Shown here one piece after another: positions 57,581 through 64,000 of a stretch of 64,000 nucleotides of DNA. Positions within the stretch are counted from its first letter, which is position 1. The number at the start of each line of letters is the position of its first letter. The notes below the pieces were generated by a model. The model saw nothing but the letters and a program-made list of their open reading frames with translations, did not search any database and was not told the DNA's origin. The DNA comes from Leptospira stimsonii (GTDB lineage Bacteria; Spirochaetota; Leptospiria; Leptospirales; Leptospiraceae), in the NCBI RefSeq assembly GCF_003545885.1, contig NZ_QHCT01000001.1, positions 496,001-560,000 on the forward strand. Reading direction: 5' to 3'. The position numbers and the translations under genes were made by a program.

Positions 57581-59557
57581 ATGATATTCGGTGCAGACTA
57601 TTACCCTGAGCAATGGACGCAAAAAGATTGGGAAGAAGACATTCGAATCATGAAGGAGATGGGTATTTCTTCGGTCCGTCTCGCCGAATTCGGCTGGGCA
57701 CTTATGGAACCGAGAGAAGGAAAATACGACTTCTCCTTTTTTGACAAAATCTTAAATCTCATTCAAAAGAACGGTATGACTGCGATCTTAGGGACTCCGA
57801 CCGCAACGTTCCCACCATGGTTGGCAAAAAAATTTCCAGACATAATTCAGGAAAGAGACGGAATCAAACGGACGATCGGAACAAGAAGGCAGGCCTGTTT
57901 CTCATCTCCGAACTATAGAAAGGCGTCCCAAAAAATCGTTACCGCTATGGCCAAACATTTTGGGAACCACCCCGCCGTGATCGGTTGGCAAATCGACAAT
58001 GAAATCGGTCACGAAGGTTCGGATATCGATCATTCGGAAATCTCTTTGAAAGCGTTCCGTGTTTGGTTGAAGAATAAATACAAGACGATTCAAAAACTGA
58101 ATGAAACTTGGGGGAACGTTTTCTGGGGAGTCTTATACAATTCATTCGAAGAGATTCCGATTCCAGGCGCTCATATTTCTAGTAACTTCCATCCTTCCAT
58201 GATCCAGGACTTCTATCGATTTCATTCCGATACGATCCTTGATTTCGTAAAACTCCAAGCACAGATTCTAAGAAAATTTTCAGTTGGAAGGCCTCTTACA
58301 ACAAATCTTTATCCATCCCCTTTTCTTCCCATCGTCGATATGGCAGAACTTGCAACATACCTGGATTATATTTCTTGGGATAATTATCCCACTTGGGGAG
58401 AACAAGAAGAACCGTTCCCACATCCTTTTATCGCGGCGATGCAACAGTACAATCGGGGTTTGAAGAATCTTCCATTCACCGTTATGGAACAAATATCCGG
58501 CTTCCAAGGACACGATCTTTTAGGATATCTTCCCGCTCCGGGACAAACAAAACTCTGGATGAAACATTCCATCGCTCACGGCTCGAACGCGATTTATTTT
58601 TTTCGCTACCGCACCGCGCGCTTCGGACAGGAACAACTCTGTTACGGAATTTTGGATCACGATAAGAATAAAACGGAACGGTACTTCGAACTACAAAAAG
58701 GAATCGAAGAAATCGGTGAATACGCGGATGACTTCGTGGAAGAATTATTCCCAGCTGATGTTGCCGTCGTGCATGACATTGAGAACGCTCGAAATTGGAA
58801 ACATCAACCGATTTCAACAGGACTAAAGTATTCACCGGTTCCTTGGGCTCAACTTGGCTATGACGTCGAAATGGCGACTTGGTTTTCCGGGATGAACGTT
58901 CTCAACGTAAACACCCACTTTCGCCCCGCCTCCAAAATCGACTTCAAAGATTATAAGATCATCATACTTCCGATGTACACGATGGTAAACGATTCCGTCT
59001 TTCAAAAATTGGAAAGCTTCGTAAAGGAAGGGGGTACTCTCGTTTTAGGATATAGAACAGGCGCAAAAGATTTGAACGGCTGGATGTACGATTCTCAAAT
59101 TCCCGGACCTTTTGCGGAAATGGCCGGAGTAAGAGTAAGAAAATTCGAAGCGGTCGGAAATCAAAAAGTGAAGTTTAAGTTTCGCTTTTTTCCGGGAACT
59201 TGTTCCAAGATTTGCGAAATCTTAGAGCCAACGACCGCTGACGTATGGGCCCGTTATACCGATAAGAGAAAATTCTATAAGGGGCAACCTATAATTACCG
59301 CCAATTCTTATCATAAAGGAAGAGTAATTTACGTCGGTGCTTCGTTAGAACCATTGAGTTTTATGCTTCTCTATCGTCGAATTTTAAGAGAGGCGAAAAT
59401 TCCGTTTACTTTTTACGGTCCTACCGTTGAAAAATTAAACCGAACTGGAAGAAATCAAAATTACGAAATTTATATCAATCATTCCGGCAAAAAGAATTTG
59501 GCTGGTCTGAAAATCCTGAATCCCTATGAAGTCAGAATCATACCAAAGAAAAGATGA
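57581..59557 (+). CDS. Beta-galactosidase, glycoside hydrolase family 42
   Basis: 658 residues from ATG 57581 with AAGGAG 6 nt upstream; the frame is open to 57374 but overlaps the hslO start region and lacks a ribosome site. The TIM barrel has FGADYYPEQWTQKDWEEDIR, VRLAEFGWALMEP and GTPTATFPPWL. The acid/base E141 lies in GWQIDNEIGHE and the nucleophile E303 in FTVMEQISGFQ. A class I glutamine-amidotransferase-like domain follows (IIILPMYTMVND). It should cleave terminal beta-galactosides. No signal peptide, so intracellular. Notable in an organism that feeds on fatty acids. Confidence 0.93.
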   Translation: MIFGADYYPEQWTQKDWEEDIRIMKEMGISSVRLAEFGWALMEPREGKYDFSFFDKILNLIQKNGMTAILGTPTATFPPWLAKKFPDIIQERDGIKRTIGTRRQACFSSPNYRKASQKIVTAMAKHFGNHPAVIGWQIDNEIGHEGSDIDHSEISLKAFRVWLKNKYKTIQKLNETWGNVFWGVLYNSFEEIPIPGAHISSNFHPSMIQDFYRFHSDTILDFVKLQAQILRKFSVGRPLTTNLYPSPFLPIVDMAELATYLDYISWDNYPTWGEQEEPFPHPFIAAMQQYNRGLKNLPFTVMEQISGFQGHDLLGYLPAPGQTKLWMKHSIAHGSNAIYFFRYRTARFGQEQLCYGILDHDKNKTERYFELQKGIEEIGEYADDFVEELFPADVAVVHDIENARNWKHQPISTGLKYSPVPWAQLGYDVEMATWFSGMNVLNVNTHFRPASKIDFKDYKIIILPMYTMVNDSVFQKLESFVKEGGTLVLGYRTGAKDLNGWMYDSQIPGPFAEMAGVRVRKFEAVGNQKVKFKFRFFPGTCSKICEILEPTTADVWARYTDKRKFYKGQPIITANSYHKGRVIYVGASLEPLSFMLLYRRILREAKIPFTFYGPTVEKLNRTGRNQNYEIYINHSGKKNLAGLKILNPYEVRIIPKKR

Positions 59558-59599
59558 GATCGGAAAATTGTTAAGCGAACTCAAAAAGGAAAGAATTTC

Positions 59600-60511
59600 T
59601 TGGAGCTAAATCAAGTCGAGGAACTGAATCGTATCCTCGCCTCCGTTTCCGGAAGCAATCGTCATCACGAAATATTCGTGGACAACTTGCATACGCCGTT
59701 CTTGCAATTCGAAGACAGTTATATTCTTCCTCCTACTTCGGTTTACGGAGTCGAATTCTCAGCGGCAAAAGAGTTCCTTATCCAGATAGAACAACTCATT
59801 CCGGAATTGATCGCAGGTTGTCATGTTCTCCCAGAAGCGAAACCAAAGAAGAATTCGAATCAGTTGTTCCTAGTTAAGCCTCTCCCATATTCAAAGGAGA
59901 ATGAAGACAAAAAATTTATCTTTGTTGTGAGTTTCATTCTTTCCTATCTCGGCGGTGCACCTTCCTCGATGTTCGTAAAACAACCCGCGCAGGGAAAAAC
60001 CGCTTCCGTTCGGACTCAAAAAATTTATTTCTTAGCGCGAATTCTCCCTTTGGAGAATTTAGAGCACAAGGACGGACAGATCGTCGATTTCGTAACACGA
60101 CAATATAAAGAGACAGAATTTATGGTGGACGTCGATACAATTCCCGCCTTCAATAAGATCCAACATACTTATTCGGAACTTTTCGACGACGTAGATTATT
60201 CGAAACAAATCACTGCAATTCATACACTTCTAAATATAACAAAGGAAGTCTGGCAACCTGGAAAGGTCTTTGAGCCGATCGACGTTGAATTTCAATCTAT
60301 CAGCTCGCGGTTTCTGGAGAGTTCTCAAGAAAGAATTTTTAGCCAATTTCAGAACATACGGCATTTGATTGATCTTTTATTGTCACCGGAAAGCATGACT
60401 ATAGATTCAGTAATACAGGAACCTTTGCATATTTGGCTTCGTTCTATTGGAACGGAACGGGACGTAACTTCCTCCGGTAATATGCTTTGGAAAATCCTAA
60501 AACGAAAGTAA
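59600..60511 (+). CDS. Hypothetical protein of unknown family
   Basis: 303 residues from TTG 59600 with AAGGAAAG about 7 nt upstream. It is soluble, with no signal peptide, membrane helix or cysteine motif (a single Cys at GCHVLP). Visible sequence features: HHEIFVDNLHTPFLQFEDSY, VVSFILSYLGGAPSSMFVKQ, and a C-terminal helical part RFLESSQERIFSQFQNIRHL. I do not recognise a domain. It lies between the GH42 and inositol-monophosphatase-like genes with gaps of 42 and 21 nt, so the three are probably one transcript. Confidence 0.65.
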   Translation: MELNQVEELNRILASVSGSNRHHEIFVDNLHTPFLQFEDSYILPPTSVYGVEFSAAKEFLIQIEQLIPELIAGCHVLPEAKPKKNSNQLFLVKPLPYSKENEDKKFIFVVSFILSYLGGAPSSMFVKQPAQGKTASVRTQKIYFLARILPLENLEHKDGQIVDFVTRQYKETEFMVDVDTIPAFNKIQHTYSELFDDVDYSKQITAIHTLLNITKEVWQPGKVFEPIDVEFQSISSRFLESSQERIFSQFQNIRHLIDLLLSPESMTIDSVIQEPLHIWLRSIGTERDVTSSGNMLWKILKRK

Positions 60512-60532
60512 TCTTTTTTTGAAGAGAAACCC

Positions 60533-61381
<849 letters not shown>

Positions 61382-61510
61382 TACTTTCAATGAGTTCATT
61401 TCGAACACATTCTTTGAGATACGTCGTATAACGTTTGTAAATCTATCAAAAAAATATTCGGAAAATTCGAAACGCAGAAATCGATAAGATTTCGGAAGGA
61501 TTGAAGAGGA

Positions 61511-61539
61511 CATTGGGAATGATTTTCTCGTTCCCAATG
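61511..61539. terminator. Hairpin between convergent genes
   Basis: CATTGGGAA pairs with TTCCCAATG (9 bp, 11-nt loop), 130 nt after the phosphatase gene and 11 nt from the cytochrome gene end. An A/T-rich run with TTTCTTT follows on the plus strand; a moderate-confidence terminator. Confidence 0.5.
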
Positions 61540-61549
61540 TAAAATTTCT

Positions 61550-61906
61550 TTATGGAGCGTTTAGATACGCTTCGATACTACGAATCTGCTCGTCATTGAG
61601 TGGAAGACGAGTCATCAACTGGCTCGGACGTTTCGGCGTATATCCTGGCGGATACGTTCCACTCACAATTCTTGCCTTTAAGAGTTCAAAATGAGAGCCC
61701 TTGACCGCCGGTCCGACCGCACCATCTAGCGCAGGATTTTGATTGTGACAGGCCGAACAATTCGCCACATACAAACCTTTTCCTTGACTCAGTAACTTTT
61801 GTTCCGGAGTCAGATTCTCTTCCTTACAGTTCGCAAGGACCAAAGTCGCAGTTACGAAGAAAAACAGGAGGCGGAAAATTCCGCCTCGAATTCTTATTCT
61901 TCCCAT
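61550..61906 (-). CDS. Cytochrome c lipoprotein
   Basis: 118 residues from ATG 61906 (a TTG 21 nt upstream overlaps the PuuD-like stop). The lipobox TLVLANC gives Cys27, tethering the protein to a membrane. The haem motif CSACH occupies 50-54 after GKGLYVANC. A distal Met ligand is plausible in SQLMTRLPLNDEQ, and the C-terminal helix is IRSIEAYLNAP, a class I c-type fold of about 80 residues. It starts 5 nt after the PuuD-like gene, so it is the probable electron acceptor for that membrane protein. Confidence 0.88.
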   Translation of the reverse strand: MGRIRIRGGIFRLLFFFVTATLVLANCKEENLTPEQKLLSQGKGLYVANCSACHNQNPALDGAVGPAVKGSHFELLKARIVSGTYPPGYTPKRPSQLMTRLPLNDEQIRSIEAYLNAP

Positions 61907-61910
61907 CGAT

Positions 61911-62615
61911 TTAGAGAAGGACCTCAAGAAGAATGTAAATGACTAAGGTCAAAACAAACCCGGACGTAATTACACCTTTTACGGTTTTAATCGGCTTAAA
62001 AGTAGCGCTCTCCGGTGTTGCGGTTAACGCGTTGGTTTCAACCAATGCGAGAAGAACCAGAATCACTCCCAAAAACGTATGGGCTTCCGAACTTGTAACG
62101 TCCACGGAAACCGTTAAGTTTCTCGCCGCGCCCATGAGAAATAACATAGGAATGGACAACAAGGTGTTCGTTCTAGAAGCGAGAAGACCTCTCGCGGCTC
62201 TCGGAGCTGGATTCTCTGCAGTTTCACCTTTTGCGGCCGCAATCACAACTTTTTGAGCAGGCCAAATCACAAACCAAACATTAAACCACATTAGAGAACC
62301 TAAAAGACCGCCGCCAAGAATGATCGCGAGCCATTGACCGGAAGATAGAGTCGTTCCATTATAAAGAGAAATACCGATCATCGTCCAACCGCTTAAGAAC
62401 GTGAACATGGCGCCCCAACGGAACCACCATAGTACTCGCGGAACCAGTTGTTGAGTCGCTTTTTTCTTCGTATCCGCATCCGTCTCAGCGAAGAAAGATC
62501 CTTGTACGAAGTTAATGTACCAAAGTAGGCCGATCCAGGCAACGCCTGCGAGGAAATGTATCCACTTGAAGATGAAATACAAACCTTGATTTGTAAAAAG
62601 AGCAATCTCTTCCAT
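61911..62615 (-). CDS. PuuD-family (urate hydroxylase-type) membrane protein
   Basis: 234 residues, GGAGG 5 nt before the ATG. About seven helices: FIFKWIHFLAGVAWIGLLWY, VLWWFRWGAMFTFLSGW, GSLMWFNVWFVIWPAQKVVI and the C-terminal pair. The layout matches the membrane domain of PuuD (Urate_ox_N/DUF989), which in Pseudomonas is fused to a C-terminal cytochrome c and oxidises urate. Here the cytochrome is a separate downstream lipoprotein. His/Trp residues in the first helices (KWIHFLAGVAWIG) fit haem ligation. True substrate in Leptospira is unproven; other haem-linked membrane oxidases are possible. Confidence 0.65.
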   Translation of the reverse strand: MEEIALFTNQGLYFIFKWIHFLAGVAWIGLLWYINFVQGSFFAETDADTKKKATQQLVPRVLWWFRWGAMFTFLSGWTMIGISLYNGTTLSSGQWLAIILGGGLLGSLMWFNVWFVIWPAQKVVIAAAKGETAENPAPRAARGLLASRTNTLLSIPMLFLMGAARNLTVSVDVTSSEAHTFLGVILVLLALVETNALTATPESATFKPIKTVKGVITSGFVLTLVIYILLEVLL

Positions 62616-62704
62616 AATACCTCCAATTCATCGATAGAATTTGATTTTTTAACGCTTAAAGAAACCAAGCGCCAGAACTAAAAATAAATCCTGGAATTTA
62701 GACG

Positions 62705-62737
<33 letters not shown>

Positions 62738-62759
62738 AAAGAAGAAATAAAATACACTT

Positions 62760-64000
62760 CTAAGAGGATGAGCCTGTGTCCGGAAATTTTTGAAGATCTT
62801 CGATTAGAATTCGTTCAAGCTCTTCAAAAAAAGGAGGTGTGTCGTCCTTTTCATTCGTAGATTGAAATAGTTTAAAACGTTCTCGAAAAATTTCGGCCTC
62901 CGATCGGAGTGTTACCTTCACTTTATTTCCGATACGCGTTGATTCCGATTCAAATCGATTGCCTCCGTTTCCCTCGGAACCGTGTACAAGCAATGTGAAA
63001 AAATTATCAAAATATTCTTCAATATCCCCTGGAATAAACCAGTTCACGACTCCGGGAGGAAAGATTTGCAAAAAGCGACCGCTAATTTTTTTCTCGGGAA
63101 GTTTCGAAAAATCGCCCGTTACCTTCTCGTAATTTTTGGAAGAGTAAAAACGAAGCTTATATCCTAAACTTCTAATATCGATTTTTAATCCGTACGCTTG
63201 AATGAAAAAAGAGACCCGAACATGCAACGTTTCAGGCTTAAGCCAATAGCCAGTCGGTGTATCGGGAATTTTTAGGAACGTTTTGTTCTTCTCGTTATAG
63301 AGTTCAATTCCGTTTAAAAAATCTCCAGACTTAAAAATCGTAATTCTATAAGAAACTTGATTGAGGAGCTTAAGCATTTTCTTATAAAACTCGGGGAACT
63401 TAACCCCTGTCGATTCATTCAGTTCGTACATCAGCCAAGAATAATTTTCAGAACGTCCAAGATCGCAATGCGAGACCGAACAAAGATAACGATGTGCGAT
63501 TGAAATTTTTGAAAATTTTGAAGAAAGATCGGCTTCAGAGCGAAAGAAATTTTGCAACTGATCTACGTGCGCAAAAAATTCCAAATAACTAAACGCAGGA
63601 AGAATCGATTCGGTTCTCCTTTTCATTCGATACGTTTTTTGATCCTTAAAAGAGGAGGGAAAATAATCGACGTGAATTTTATACGGAGAATTTTCCGGAA
63701 CTTTCTCCGTAGTTAAGACGGATTGAAAACCACGATCGGTTCGACGAAGATAGAAATCGATGGAAAGAATTCCTTCCTTTTCCTGTAAAAAGGATTCATC
63801 GGCTGAGGTTAGATTTCCGTAGAGAGCGTTTCTAATTCCGCCGGTTGGATATTCATTCGAAAGTGTTTTCTGATAAGAAAAGTATTCTTTCCAATAACCG
63901 GCTTGATTCGGCTTTTTTTGTACACAATTAAAAGTTAAGAATAGAACGAAGAGGCAAAGTAGAATTGGCCGATTACTTTCTTTGTTTACGAATAATTTCA
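62760..64000 (-). CDS. Large putative lipoprotein, start codon at the window edge
   Basis: The frame is open from the TAA at 62760 to the window end: 413 residues if the base at 64001 completes an NTG start with TG at 63999-64000. The ATG at 63626 is internal. The N-terminal translation KLFVNKESNRPILLCLFVLF then LTFNC gives a signal peptide with lipobox Cys26. The mature part starts VQKKPNQAGYWKEYFSYQKT and is beta-rich with few cysteines (LCSVSHCDLG). It ends FPDTGSSS. No recognised domain. An orphan lipoprotein of about 44 kDa, probably envelope-located. Confidence 0.75.
   Translation of the reverse strand, partial: KLFVNKESNRPILLCLFVLFLTFNCVQKKPNQAGYWKEYFSYQKTLSNEYPTGGIRNALYGNLTSADESFLQEKEGILSIDFYLRRTDRGFQSVLTTEKVPENSPYKIHVDYFPSSFKDQKTYRMKRRTESILPAFSYLEFFAHVDQLQNFFRSEADLSSKFSKISIAHRYLCSVSHCDLGRSENYSWLMYELNESTGVKFPEFYKKMLKLLNQVSYRITIFKSGDFLNGIELYNEKNKTFLKIPDTPTGYWLKPETLHVRVSFFIQAYGLKIDIRSLGYKLRFYSSKNYEKVTGDFSKLPEKKISGRFLQIFPPGVVNWFIPGDIEEYFDNFFTLLVHGSEGNGGNRFESESTRIGNKVKVTLRSEAEIFRERFKLFQSTNEKDDTPPFFEELERILIEDLQKFPDTGSSS

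Overview
The window is almost certainly chromosomal DNA from a spirochaete of the genus Leptospira. I infer this from the moderate-to-low G+C, frequent TTG starts, and many lipoproteins with relaxed spirochaetal lipoboxes (Asn, His or Gln before the Cys). A DUF1577-type protein, Tic20/DUF4870-like membrane proteins, OmpA/PD40 proteins and a Kdo-pathway gene point the same way. The species cannot be fixed from sequence alone. Coding density is high. I see no insertion sequence, phage block or CRISPR array.

Region 1-14.5 kb: the 3' end of an AraC regulator, a secreted Lys/Asp-rich low-complexity protein, an Fe-S RNA m5U methyltransferase, two serine tRNAs, a pair of small paralogous membrane proteins and tRNA-Arg. 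Next come a lipoprotein, a 58-residue BFD-type [2Fe-2S] protein followed by a WbuC-like cupin, and convergent HATPase and STAS genes (partner-switching parts). These are followed by a PlsC-type acyltransferase, dapF, a zinc-ribbon methyltransferase, a HAD hydrolase, and a coupled pair of a Tat-signal FAD oxidoreductase and a His-rich polytopic membrane protein, then a VOC protein.

Region 14.5-30 kb: a TIG lipoprotein, enoyl-CoA hydratase/dcd, a DUF2147 protein, and two about 1060-residue membrane SpoIIE phosphatases with TPR tails (17325-20525 and 21624-24806). These two flank a translationally coupled HELGH peptidase-MA-like protein. Then come a dicarboxylate/glutamate symporter with a MATE exporter, and a site-2-protease homologue overlapping a beta-propeller/degenerate transglutaminase-like protein.

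Region 30-50.7 kb: cysE, a small lipoprotein, an RlpA lipoprotein, two coupled TPR genes, folP, and an operon of OmpA/PD40 protein, DUF1577 protein, hisS and PAP2 phosphatase. Then a lone pntAA, a UDP-glucuronate decarboxylase-like gene coupled to an M50B-like membrane peptidase, an Aer-like chemoreceptor, a DUF445 protein, an operon of TonB-like protein, NusG paralogue, kdsD and aroD, and a large TPR protein.

Region 50.7-64 kb: a GMC oxidoreductase with a small exported partner, the operon hslO-tsaE-tsaB-rnr, a GH42 beta-galactosidase, an unknown gene, and an inositol-monophosphatase-family gene. It closes with a PuuD-like membrane protein with a separate cytochrome c lipoprotein and a lipoprotein whose start codon lies on the window edge. 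The genes that stand out most are the twin SpoIIE phosphatases with their peptidase, the FAD oxidoreductase/membrane protein pair, the S2P plus dead-transglutaminase pair, the split PuuD system and the NusG-paralogue envelope operon.
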